Below are positions 22,795-34,265 of a stretch of 64,000 nt of DNA, piece after piece. Source of the DNA: Tillus elongatus (Eukaryota; Arthropoda; Insecta; Coleoptera; Cleridae). The notes beneath the pieces were generated by a model. It did no database searches and was not told the DNA's origin. It saw only the letters and a list, made by a program, of their open reading frames with translations. The stretch covers positions 135,619,370 to 135,683,369 of the forward strand of contig OZ023263.1 in the NCBI GenBank assembly GCA_964006375.1. Reading direction: 5' to 3'. The stretch's first letter is position 1; each line of letters begins with the position of its first letter. The position numbers and the translations under genes were made by a program.

Positions 22795-23085
22795 ATGCGT
22801 TCGAATGTAATTATATTTCTAGGGCAATAAAAAACAAAAGTTCCTTAAATAGAGCCCCGCCACTGGGTTGCAGTCCTCTGTTTGCGCTCTGCCTTTGATG
22901 CAGATAAACATTCCAAAACCTGTCAGGTAGAGTGACAAAGGAGGTTCAAAGGCCTCGTCCGGCAATTAAAGCAGAATACACAGAAAATTTGTCTGCGATT
23001 TAATCTCGCTCGCGGTGTCGTTTTTAACCTAAAACTCAGTATAAAAGGTGATGTTTAGTAGTAAGTAGTTAGAATTTTTCATCCT

Positions 23086-23120
23086 CTGATGACGCTATCT
23101 TTGTAAGGGAAACGATCGTC
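23086..23120 (+). ncRNA. hammerhead ribozyme core, partly degenerate
   Basis: CTGATGA (23086-23092) and GAAAC (23109-23113) match the hammerhead core and are followed by GATCGTC. Stem II (CGCTATC/GTAAGGG around TTT) has several mismatches compared with CGCTAAC/GTTAGTG at 2259-2275, so activity is doubtful. Such ribozymes are known in Penelope-like elements. Confidence 0.7.
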
Positions 23121-23175
23121 AAGACTTTAAAAATGTGTGTTATGGTGATTTGGGTTATCCCAGTACACTCATTGT

Positions 23176-25090
23176 TCTGTCAAATAATGTTGACAAATGA
23201 CATAACAATGCAGCTGCTGGCAGCTACTGGCGCCCACTGTTTATTGTTTATGGCAATATACCCACCTTCGTATCTATTTTTGCGCGTGCGTGTGCGTGGA
23301 ACAATATTGTAAACACAATAGCTTTTGAGAGCTTTGAGCTAATAACTGCGTTTTTGTTGTATACAATTTTTGCAAATGTAAAATAAAGTTATTAGAAAAC
23401 CAGCCACGTAGTGTGCAAGATTTTTGTTTGTTTTATTTTACTTCTCGTGATTTTTGACAAAGCTACTCGTTTCAAACTGGCGTCCACTTTTTTTTACATA
23501 AATATCTTACCCTCGATATTCTAATCAAATCTAAAGACGAAAAGCACTTGGTTGGCTTCAGAAATGTCAAAGTTTTGGTGTCTCCGTTATTCACTAAGCC
23601 AAATTATTTTTAAAAAACCAGTCACATGTTGGCCTTTGGTTTTGGAAACGTTTTTCCTCATACCTAATTGTTGATTGACCAATTCTCAAGATAAAAATAT
23701 TTTAGAAATCTACTTCAAAGTATCAAATGCTTAGCCTTCAATCATTCTTTACTCTAGTCAAGTATTATAAAATGGTGGCCAGCGTAACTATATACTGATT
23801 TTCTAAACATCATACATTTCAAAGGTCCTGATACAATAACTTCCTTTTTGGCACATACGATTATATCCTTATGTTTCGAGATATATATTGGCAAAAAAAC
23901 AATTACATTAAATTACTCCAAGATCTTTTTTGTTCAATACATTTTTAAAACTTTTGGAAAAAGATCTTCGTTATTAAGGCGTAAGCGCAATGAAGGATAG
24001 GTTTTGCTTAAAAAAAAGTCAACTCTAACCTGTCCTGTGAAAGTTTGATTAACGTACGATTTTTAATGTGACGCCCATTTATTAAAAAATAGATAAATGA
24101 ACACACCCACAAGAAAAAAAAAACTGAAGTGAGACTTGATTTTAGTAAATTAGTAATATTGCTTAGAAACTCAAGTAGATAAGCACCATTCGGCAACGTT
24201 GAATGTAACCCCCATTTATTATTTTCACTTTATATGACTTATTTTCACACAAAAAACTGTTGCAATAAATTGTCATTTGCCGCTTATCTTTTTTGTAAAA
24301 ATATATTTTACTGAAACTTCTTTCAAACGCTTATGCTTGTTATAATTAGCTGTCTATTAATAATAATAATAGAGAAACTTTGTATCTCTATGAGAGACTA
24401 TTTTATTATTATAATTTCCTACGGTATAAATTTATACCGTATAAATTTATACTGTAAAAGTTTATACACGCTCGGCTCAGAAGATGATTGGATTGTGCTT
24501 CAAGGTATCGCTTAGTATGGGTGTGATTTCGATGTAGCATGAAAGTGCGCATGTATGTTGAGTGTGTAATCAATTTTGTAAACACGATAACTGACCAAAG
24601 CCTTTTTTTTGTTGTTGTATGCTAGTATTGAAACAAGCGTAAAATAAGGTGATTAGAAAACGAGCCAGATCGGGATAGCGGTAAATGCTTTGTTTTTTAA
24701 AATAAAAATCTCTTTTTTGTGAGTTGAAAAAAGTGTTTATAGGAAGTCTTGAAATATAGCATCTCTTGTGATTTTTGTCTAAGCCCACTCGATCATTTCT
24801 ACGTGGTGGCTGCTTTTAATAAAAGAGAAATTCTGCCCTTATGATTCGATCAAATCTGAAGATATTATTTCTAACAGACTTCAAAAAAAGGAGGAGGTTC
24901 TCAATTCGACTGTATTTTTTTATGTGTGTTACCTCATAACTTTTTTTCTAGGTGAACCAATTTTGATGATTCTTTTTTTATTTGAAAAATGGTGCTTCTC
25001 ATGTAGTCCCGTATAAATTTGATCAAGATCTGAGCAGTAGTTTTTGAGTTCTCCTTAATGAAGTCAGTTTTCTTTTCTTTTTTTTTTCTT
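23176..25090. other. non-coding part of the 15.9 kb unit
   Basis: AT-rich sequence with no gene. It includes a module at 24190-24465 that resembles the right end of the unit (about 29840-30110): both contain ACTTTATATGA, GTTGCAATAAATT, ACTTTGTATCTCTATGA and TATAAATTTATA palindromes in the same order. Confidence 0.5.
24420..24439. repeat. 20-bp perfect palindrome
   Basis: ACGGTATAAATTTATACCGT is its own reverse complement and is followed by a second GTATAAATTTATAC. Similar TATAAATTTATA and CAAATTTATA words occur next to the right terminal inverted repeat of the unit. Confidence 0.8.
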
Positions 25091-25430
25091 TTAGCGTCGG
25101 TCTATTTCCGCGACTATGGCCAATCACTGGCGCCAGGGAGCATTTTCACCCCACTATCCCGGAAATGTTGTTGAACCCCTGCTTTTCTGTAAGGAGAGTA
25201 TGGATCTTTAAAGTGCCCAACATCGCATGGACACTGGACCGACAGCTATTTACGCCCCCTCCGACGGGCGGAAGGTGAAGACGTTCAACTTGCTCAAATA
25301 TAATGCCACAACCTCGGTTGATGTTAATTGTACAGTACGTACTGCAAAAGTGAAAGGGTAACCCTGGGAACCGAACCCGGTACCCCTTGGTTCAGAGGTA
25401 CACGTCCTTACCACTAAACCACCGAGGCTC
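25091..25430 (-). mobile_element. tRNA-derived SINE, minus strand
   Basis: Reverse-oriented copy of the SINE at 19791-20130. On the plus strand it begins with the tail side (TTAGCGTCGGTCTATTTCCG) and ends with the tRNA-like head (ACCACTAAACCACCGAGGC). Body blocks are all present. Confidence 0.88.
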
Positions 25431-25440
25431 TAAATCTAAA

Positions 25441-27482
25441 GATAAATTGTGCTGCAAATTCAATCATAAATTCCACATAGCTGTGATAATTTATTCTCAT
25501 GGAATGAATATAGGGTCCATGACTTAACCACAAAGCAAATATTTGTATTTATGTACCCATAAACTTTTGAAACGTTATGTTACGCGAGTTTTATTGAAAA
25601 AATGTTAATTTTCATCCAATTGCCCCTTACTTGTCCCCTACCCCCTGAAGAGGTCTTACCCAAAAACAATTCGAAGCGTTGCTTTGTCCGGTGCTAACAG
25701 GATACCAAATTTGAAAATGATATCTCAATTCGTTCGAAAGCTATTACGCTTATCAACAGACAGACGTACATACCGACAGACCAACCGACCGACAGACAAA
25801 AAAATGTTCCTTCTAGAATCAAGTTTCTATGTGTTTTGAGACTTTTTACGCGGTTTAGCAAAAAAAAAATCTAAATTTTTGTCAACAATATTCCACCCCC
25901 ACATTTAATTTCAGCACAGAATACCAGATGTTTGATGAGATTAACATTATAATAAATAAATTCTAATAAATAAACCCTAAAACGTTATATTACTCGAGTT
26001 TTAACGAAAAAATATCAGTTTTCACCAAATCATCCCCATTCATCCCCTATCCACTAAAGCGATTTTACCCAAAAACAATCCGAACTGTTGGTTTGTCGAG
26101 TAATTGTGTATACTTAATTTGAAGACGATATCTCAATTCGTTCCAAAGTCATCCTGGTTACAGACAGACATACATACCGACATACAAAAAAAATTGTTTC
26201 CAAATCATGTTTTATATATGTTTTGATACTTTTTACGACGTTTGAGCAAAAAAAAATTTTTAAATTTTTGTCCCCGGTGCGATACTTCCACACATTGTGG
26301 CGGTGTGGAAGTAAAATCGTGTTGCAAATAGTTTTATAACTTCCACATAGCTGCGATAATTTATTCACATCAGAAAAACATTCTCATGGAATGAATTTGG
26401 GGCTCATGACTTGCCAGCAAAGAAAATATTTGTATTCCGTACCCATAAACTTTCGAAACCTTATATCACTTGAGTTTTATTTAAAAAAAATGTCAATTAT
26501 CACCAAATCACTCCTTATTTATCCCCTACCCCCTGAAGCAATCTTACCGAAAAACAATTCGAAGCGTTCCCTTGTCGGATGCTAACTGTATAACATATCT
26601 TAAGATGATATCTGAATTTGTTCGAAAATTATTGCACCTATTAACAGACAGTGGTACATGCCGACAGACCGACCGACCGACAGACAAAAAAATGTCGTTC
26701 CAGAATCAAGTTTTCTATGTGTTTTGAGACCTTTACGCCGTTTTAACAAAACAACATTTCGTAATTTTTGTCAACAATATTCCACCCCCGACACATTCAA
26801 CCCCTAATATAATTTTGGCACAGAATACCAGATGTTTGATGAAATTAAAAGTTTTCTAATAAATAAATCCTAAAACGTTATATTACTTGAGTTTTGACGA
26901 CAAAATTTCAATTTTCACCAAATCTCCCCAATTCATCCCCTACCCCCTAAAGCGATTTTACACAAAAACAATCCGACCCGTCTTTTCTGTGTTTTGAAAC
27001 TTTTTTACGCCGTTTTACCAACAGAAAAAAATCTAAATTTTTCTGAACAATATTCCACTCCCACACATTCAACCCCTTATTTAATTTTAGCACAGAATAC
27101 CAGATGTGTGATGAAATTAAAAGTTTACTAATAAATAAACCCTAAAACGTTATATTACTCGAGTATTGACGAAAAAATTTCAATTTTCACCAAATCACCC
27201 CCAATTAACCCCCACCCTCTAATGCGAATTTACCCAAAAACAATCCGAACCGTTAATTTGTCGAGAGCTAAGTCTATACCAAATTGGAAGACGATATCTC
27301 AATTCGTTCTAAAGTTATCTTGGCTACAGACAGACACACAAACCGACAGACAAAAAAAAATTTGTTCCCAAATGATGTTTTCTATATGTTTTGGCCCTTT
27401 TTACGGCCTTTAAGCGAAACAAATTTTTTGACATTTTTGTCGCCGATGCGATACTTCCACACGCTGTGACGATGTGGAAGCA
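25441..27482 (-). repeat. interspersed repeat family G, minus-oriented array
   Basis: Reverse-complement copies of the family seen at 15671-17960. CTTCCACAC...GTGTGGAAG ends lie at about 26287-26314 and 27456-27481, and CAGACAGAC-type runs near 25760, 26160, 26650 and 27330. The blocks ATATCTCAATTCGTTC, CCAAAAACAATTCGAA and TTATATTACTCGAGTTTT recur. Together with the plus-oriented array it gives the 15.9 kb unit a rough inverted symmetry. Confidence 0.8.
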
Positions 27483-28139
27483 ATTACATTTAAGTATAGT
27501 TAAATTTTTCAGATTTATGATCTTGGTTCATTTCTTCGCTAAACTCAAGCAATATAAAATTTTTGGAATTTTCCGTTAAATTTACTAATTTTAAAATGGC
27601 GGCCTTTTTTATAAAACGGTTTCTCGTACAATTATTGATTGGCCAAATTTCGAGTTAAAAGGGCGTTGGAAATAAGTTTTAACAGTGTTAAGTTAGCCTT
27701 TATTGGTTTATTCACACGGCATATAAAATAGCTATTACTCTAAAAAAAAACATTAAATTATAATCTTTCTTGTGAATGTTTTCTTAACTCTGTCGTGGTG
27801 ACGTTGAAGATTTAATAAAAATAAATAAACTTAGCCAAAACAACGTATTAGTTCACTTAATCACAAGGTATTTACAATTAGAATCATATTTACAATAATA
27901 TATCTAGCTTGGCAGACTATTGAAAAACAGAAACCCTGATTACGTAGCAGAGAGAGAGAGGGGGGGGGGGGGGGTGAGCACACCACTAGTCTGTTCGCTG
28001 CTCTAAATCTAACCACAGCATAATATGATGCTGCTCTAACTTTGAATGAATCCTTTACGCCCCGTCTTGTTGACTCGTTCGCGCTAGAACGACGCAATCG
28101 CATAAGCGTTTCACTTCACGCACTCATTTTATTTAAACG
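27483..28139. other. non-coding, with (GA)n-poly(G) tract
   Basis: No gene is seen. An AGAGAGAG run followed by 15 G (about 27948-27974) is one of the few differences between the copies: copy 2 has 13 G at the matching place. Confidence 0.6.
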
Positions 28140-28495
28140 ATTTTTTTAAAACTTTGCCCTATTTACACGACTAAGGCAAATCACCGACGCCAGTGAGCAG
28201 TGTCACCTCACAATCCTGGAAATTTTGCCGAACCCCTGCTTTCCGTAAGAAAGATAGGGATCTTTAACGTGCATGGACATGGGATCAACCCCCTTTGAAA
28301 GGCGGGACGTGCAGACCTTCAACTTGCTCAAATACAATGCCACAACGTCGGTTGATGTTAAATTTACAGTATGCACTAAATATGGGAATCCTGGGATTCG
28401 AACCCAATACCCCTCGGTTCAGAGGCACACCTTTATAATCATTTTTTATTGATAAAAAAAGGCACACCTTCTTACCATTGGGTGACCGCAGCTCT
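28140..28495 (-). mobile_element. tRNA-derived SINE, minus strand, with internal small duplication
   Basis: This is a diverged reverse-oriented copy of the SINE. The text GGCACACCTT near the tRNA-like head is repeated around about 30 extra bases (ATCATTTTTTATTGATAAAA), splitting the head. Confidence 0.8.
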
Positions 28496-30116
28496 TACGA
28501 TTTTATTTAGTTTCAAGCTTTTTATTAAAAAATAAAGGAAACTCCTACCAGGTTATATATATCTAGAGAACATTACCAACTAAAATACCCACCAAGCATT
28601 AAACTGTTTAATATATCTGGCTGTTTTAAAATTTATTTTAACTAACATAAAACCCAAAAAAGTATTCTAATTGATTTACTGGGTGTTGTTCTTTGTCGCA
28701 ATCATCTTTTATGTTAGTTCATTAATATAGTTCTTAGAAGGCAACACACCTCTAAGAAATTGTAATAAATATAGATACGTTTATTCTCTGTTTTTGTGGA
28801 CAAATGTTGACAGGTATCTGTAAAGAATTGTTACATTTCTCTAGTCTATTTCATCATTTGATAAAACCAACTTTATTAGCGAAACGACCGTCAGTATTTT
28901 TACTCGGACGTGGTGGATTGCGTTTCATCACTGTACCTACTTATTAGCGCTCACCAGAGGTACTTAATATCACATTGCTGTACTTATCTGAATAATCAAC
29001 AGTTTTTCTACTAGCTTCTTTGCGAGAGCTACAGAAGTCTTGGGGTGACACTTAACAAAAGTTGGTGACAAAAATTGGTAGGATTGGTCGGGAGCAAAAG
29101 GCAAGAACGTTCAGAGATTTGGAGTATGCTTACTCGACGTTCTCTTGCCTTTTTTTAAAGCAAATCAGAATGTATGGATTTAAAGAATAAATGAAGGGCA
29201 ACAACAATTGATGAATTGAAATGTAACATTGAACTGAAAGGGACCCGTCTGTGCTTTAAATACCGATTGTCTTAATTCTGAACCACATTTAGCATCAGTA
29301 AGATCGACAAAAATAGGGGTGATTATCTCGGCCGCACACACACAGAGATTAGGCACATTTGTAATGAGTACTATTAAATATTGCCGTAAGGTTAATGAGT
29401 AAGAAAGAGACAACAATTCCTTTTATGCCCCATCTTTTTCTCTTGAAGATTTGTCTCAACTGCCATTCATTCGGGTTCCCTTGCAATTCAAGGTTATGTT
29501 TCAATGCTTTTAAGCAACAATAATTTATACTTATTTCTGCTTATATGAGACAAGTTAAAGTTTATAAAAACTTTTTATTTTAGATCATCCAGAGACTAAA
29601 CGTTATACCCTTTTAAATTGTGGCTACATGCTAACACATGTGTGTAATTAATAAAATTTGTTATATTGACCTTTGATCAGATAAAATATATTGTAATGAG
29701 TTTCATGACATTTGAATGCTTCAAAATTGTTCTAGGAGATAAGCTTAATTTTATAAAAACTGTTTATTTTAGATAATCCAATGACTTCTCCAAGAGTGTG
29801 TCTAAGTACTTATGTTCTTATTACAGTTTTTCAACATTTATTTTTACTTTATATGATTTTTCTTTACAAAAAGTCGTTGCAATAAATTTACGTACTTCTA
29901 CCTAATTGTTTTGTAAACGTCACATCTCATTTTAACTTTTAACCTCTTTTAAAAGTTATGCTTATTATACTTGTTATTAATGAGCACCTTAATAATAAAA
30001 AAACTTTGTATCTCTATGAATTTATTTTGAAGACTTCAAAAAGCCTATTATACGATTGTCATTAGTATAAATTTATATGGTACAAATTTATACGTCCTCA
30101 AAAGGGAGCGAATACT

Positions 30117-30119
<3 letters not shown>
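28496..30119. other. right part of the 15.9 kb unit, non-coding
   Basis: No gene is seen. It holds a strongly degenerate hammerhead-like sequence (28858-28892). It also has a stem-loop AAAAGGCAAGAACGT/ACGTTCTCTTGCCTTTT at 29096-29153 followed by T residues, and the terminal module with TATAAATTTATA words and the right inverted repeat. Confidence 0.5.

Positions 30120-30203
<84 letters not shown>
30120..30203. repeat. (AT)n microsatellite, right border of unit copy 1
   Basis: About 84 bases of alternating AT between the right terminal inverted repeat of copy 1 and a foldback element. Confidence 0.97.
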
Positions 30204-30207
<4 letters not shown>

Positions 30208-30652
30208 GGCATTGCCATAATATTCAATGGAGAGTAGGGCGAAGCGCCATCTCTGGTGCTGTGGCGGTTCTAAGCTTCCACAGCAGCTTCCACGTACACA
30301 CAGTACAACAAGAATGAAGCTATGGGAGGAACACTAGCAGCGAAAACAACTACTCCCCTGGCTAATTCCACGACGGACATTGAATTACATCACACGCTAG
30401 CCACCATCACTTTAGTCCTGTGTCTCCTGCTATACATCTTGCCGCAAGTCCCGGCAGGACTGAAGTGACGATGGCTAGCGAGTGATGTAACTCAATGTCC
30501 GTCGTGGTATTAGCCAAGGGACTAGTTGTTTTCTACCCACAGCTTTCTTCTTCTTGTACTGTGTGTACGTGGATGCTGCTTTGGAAGCGTAGAATCGTCG
30601 CAACGCCAGCGCTTTGCGCTATTCTACATTGCAGATTATGGCAATGCCTGCC
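30204..30652. mobile_element. foldback element, about 450 bp
   Basis: The two halves are inverted copies. The ends read GGCAGGCATTGCCATAAT and, on the right, ATTATGGCAATGCCTGCC. Inner blocks TCCACGTACACACAGTACAA, CCACGACGGACATTGA and GCTAGCCA are mirrored at 30440-30570. It sits flush against the (AT)n tract, so it probably inserted into it. The family is unidentified and no ORF is credible. Confidence 0.85.
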
Positions 30653-31104
30653 CTAAGGCAAAGTTGTTGGAGTGCAGGTATGGCATATTGAGGAGTCTTA
30701 AAGAGAACGAAACCGGTCTGTGTCTCTTGCTTAAGACACACACATACACACACACATATAAATATATAAATGTCATGTGTCAGTTTTATAAATTACAGTA
30801 CAGTTTGTTTGTAAAAAAACTGATGCATCGAAGGACTTTAAAACAAATATTGCAAAGTGTTGTTGTTGAAGGGAGGTAAATAATGTTGGTGACTGAAAAC
30901 GAAACGGATATGGTTGAAACCTTAGGAGGAGCGATGTTTGGTAAAATTTAGAAGTGGTTATATCGTATAAGAAATGGCAAAATGATATGTGAAGCTGTCA
31001 AAGTTTGGAAATAAATATGAGGCACTATATTTTATGTAAATTGTGTGTGTGTGTGTGTGTGTATAGCCACAAGTATTAAACTTCTATGTACTTACACGCC
31101 TAGG
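30653..31104. other. non-coding with CA/GT microsatellites
   Basis: A short (CA)n-like run at about 30735-30757 and a (GT)n run at 31043-31062 are present. A plus-strand open stretch starting in the foldback (30526-30879) is not gene-like. Confidence 0.6.
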
Positions 31105-31493
31105 TCAGACTTCGCGAGCCCGCGAATGTGCAGGGAAAACAACTTCACAGTGGAAATCCCTGATCGCGAGGCATGGCGGGAGGAGACGCCGGGCATACCA
31201 CGGGACGCGCTCGTCTGGTTCACGGACGGATCTGGCGGGGAGCGTGGGACGGGGGCAGGTGTTTACTCGGAAGGACCGAGGGTAAGTCATAGTATTTCCC
31301 TCGGAGCCCATGCAACGGTGTTTCAGGCCGAGATGTACGCCATCCTGCACTGTGTGCGGGAGAACAAGAGGAGGGGCTACACCAACAAGCGGATCCTCAT
31401 AGCCACAGACAGCCAGGCAGCCCTTAAGGCACTAAGTAGCCCACGGGTAAATTCCTGGCTGGTGAGTGAGCGCCGAGACGAGACGAGCGACCT
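31105..31493 (+). pseudogene. LINE-type RNase H domain fragment, cut by scaffold gap
   Basis: The plus strand encodes WREETPGIPRDALVWFTDGS, GAGVYSEGPRVSHSISLGAH, ATVFQAEMYAILHC and ILIATDSQAALKAL. These are the Asp-Glu-Asp motifs of a type I RNase H as found at the C-terminus of I/R1/Jockey-group LINE polyproteins. The piece is clearly GC-richer than its surroundings and runs into the 200-N gap, so its downstream end is unknown. The upstream RT is absent. Confidence 0.85.
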
Positions 31494-31693
31494 NNNNNNN
31501 NNNNNNNNNNNNNNNNNNNNNNNNNNNNNNNNNNNNNNNNNNNNNNNNNNNNNNNNNNNNNNNNNNNNNNNNNNNNNNNNNNNNNNNNNNNNNNNNNNNN
31601 NNNNNNNNNNNNNNNNNNNNNNNNNNNNNNNNNNNNNNNNNNNNNNNNNNNNNNNNNNNNNNNNNNNNNNNNNNNNNNNNNNNNNNNNNNNNN
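31494..31693. other. scaffold gap of exactly 200 N
   Basis: A round-number run of N marks a contig join whose true distance is unknown. Order and orientation of everything left and right of it depend on scaffolding. Confidence 0.99.
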
Positions 31694-32045
<352 letters not shown>

Positions 32046-33564
32046 GTATTCGCTCCTTTTCGAGGACCATTTTAGCGATCTAATCATCTTTTCGGGGACT
32101 TTTGCGCTTTTCAAGGACCGTCCTGACAAATTATGCGTATATAAGCATCATTATGAGGACTGTCCCCGAATAATGCTCTATTCGACTATGCGGCTTTTAG
32201 GAGACTACAAAGTTGTGTATGTAATAATCCTTTCGGGGACGTCAAGTGTAAACAGTTTTTATGCAGGGCGTGTCTTGCTGCAATAGTGGCGCTAGTAGCG
32301 CATGCCAAGAAATTTGTTTATTAGCTACCGAATGTCTAGCGCTTGCAAAGTGCAGTATCGAAACTATCTCTAGATCATTTTTAGTAAATGCCCTAAACTT
32401 TACAAACGTATTTTTATGAAGATACTTTGCAACCTTCATATTAGTAGGTACTTAGTTTTTAAAATTGGTATTTAACTACGTTGGCAGAACTTATTTTTTT
32501 TTTTCATATAATTTAAAGATGAATAAGTTACTGGAAATTAGTAAACTATTCGGTAAAAAAGTTCTAGCAAAAAAATCATATAAATACAGATGTATAGAAA
32601 GATTTTTCTGGTTTCACAAGTGCTTATTTTGGTATACAACTATACTTTCCGCATTCCTATAAAATTTTATATACAAGCGTGTTTTGGAGTGTAGATGGCG
32701 TAAATCACAAACAAAAATGAGGGCAGAAGCAAACTTTTGGAGTTATTTGGATTTTTTTGTAAGAAAAGTCCTGACATTTTCGATATGTTTTGGTGCATAT
32801 CTCGCTTCACATAACCGATATAAATATACTAACTAATTTAATGCTTAAGTACCTTATTTCACTGAACATATTCACTTTTCAAGGTTTTCAGGTTTCGTTA
32901 AAAAAATATATTACCAAATAACTTTTTGTAATTAAGTCAGATGTCAAAATGTATGACATGAAGTTGATTTTATTTGTCCAATGTCAACGTCAACTTAGGA
33001 TTGATTATCGATGAAAAGAAGAGAAATCTACAGACACGTAAAAACTATAAGGCGTGCACTAACTATATGAAAATGAATTATAATAGAGGATCTTTTTTAG
33101 CTTGATATAAAACGAACGATCCCCGAAAATGTGTATGTATGTATGTATGTATAGTCGAAATTGCTTGGCTGCGGCTAATTTAGCCATTCACACATTTTCA
33201 AGAAAATGTGTAAAATATGACAAAAACATGTCGCAAATGTGAGTAAAATACTTATGTTTTACAAAAACAAATCAAAATAACTTCAAAAGTTTCCTTCTGT
33301 CCTCATTTTGATTGTGATTTTCGTCATTTACACCACAAAACACATTTGGATACAAAATTTCATAAGAATCCAATACTCGGAAAGTAAACTTTTACCCTTA
33401 TTTTCTTCTCTGTAACCGGTTTCGTCTTTTACGCGAATACAAATCTTTATCACAAACTCGTGTTCGTTCATTACCTCCACATCGCCAATGCATGTGGAAT
33501 TATGGCATCGGCGACAACAATTTAAAAAAAAATTAACGTCGTAAAAAGTCTTGAAACATATGCA

Positions 33565-33644
33565 GGCTGAATAGCTCAGTTCGCGAGGTGAGTAACCTCT
33601 AGAATCGGACTAGAGGGTCGCGGGTTCGAGTCTCGTATTCGGAC
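33565..33644 (+). tRNA. tRNA-like sequence, unit copy 2
   Basis: Identical to 15762-15841, with the same abnormal anticodon arm. Confidence 0.3.
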
Positions 33645-34233
33645 AGTCGGTCTTTTTCATTCAAATGTGGAAAGGACGGCTGCTGAAAAGTTATGGGTGG
33701 TGTCCTTTGATTATATGTGTATGTAAGCTCCCCCCGCACAAGTCAAAGATTTCTGGGTGCAAAGTTTATCTACTCTTGTGTTATTATTATATAGAAAACA
33801 TGATAAAATTTTTGGTGTCTGCCAGTCTGTCGGTCTGTATGCCTGTCTGTTTGTTATAGCCACAATAACTTTAGAACGAATTGAGATATTGTCTTCAAAT
33901 TTAGTATACAGTTATCACCCGAGAAACTAACGGTTCGGACTGTTTTTGGGTAAAATTACTCCAGGGAGTAGGGGATGAATGCATGATGATTTGGTGAAAA
34001 TTGACATTTTTTCGTTAAAACTCGAGTAATATAACGTTTCAGAAGTTTATTCAGAGGTTTTTTTTTAATTAGAAAACTTTCAGTTTCATCAAACATCTGG
34101 TAGTCTGTGTTGATATTAAATTGGGGGTTGAATGTGTGGTGGTGGAATATCGGTGACAGAAATTTAAAATATTTTAAAAAAATGAAAACAGCGTATAAAG
34201 TCTCAAAACATATAGAAAACTTGATTCCGGAAC

Positions 34234-34265
34234 GTCAAAACATATAGAAAACTTGATTCCGGAAC
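34234..34265. repeat. 32-bp tandem duplication private to unit copy 2
   Basis: The phrase TCAAAACATATAGAAAACTT through GGAAC occurs twice in a row here and once at the matching place in copy 1 (about 16400-16431). Confidence 0.9.

Larger units (their letters stand above)
21738..23175. mobile_element. inverted pair of Penelope-like element remnants
   Basis: Two ends of the same element face each other as an imperfect inverted repeat. The left arm (21738 to about 22145) starts AAGTGAAGATTGG...AAGTACACTTGGAGAACC, and its reverse complement recurs to the right (about 22690-23175). The middle carries a GIY-YIG domain, and the right arm ends in a hammerhead core, the combination known from Penelope-like retroelements. 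The left arm keeps only the 3' half of a hammerhead (GACGATCGTTTC at 21824-21835). Related ends occur at 2245-2330 and 59244-59432. Confidence 0.8.

Noticed and set aside
26114..26368. 84-codon minus-strand ORF present in unit copy 1 but not copy 2
   Set aside because: It lies in a family-G repeat and its loss follows from a single A/T change; no coding evidence.
28858..28892. Hammerhead ribozyme (TTGATAA ... GAAAC GACCGTC)
   Set aside because: Two core bases are changed and stem II does not pair; at most a relic.
29096..29153. Stem-loop followed by T residues, like a bacterial terminator
   Set aside because: The context is a eukaryotic repeat with no gene or Pol III promoter upstream; noted only as a hairpin.
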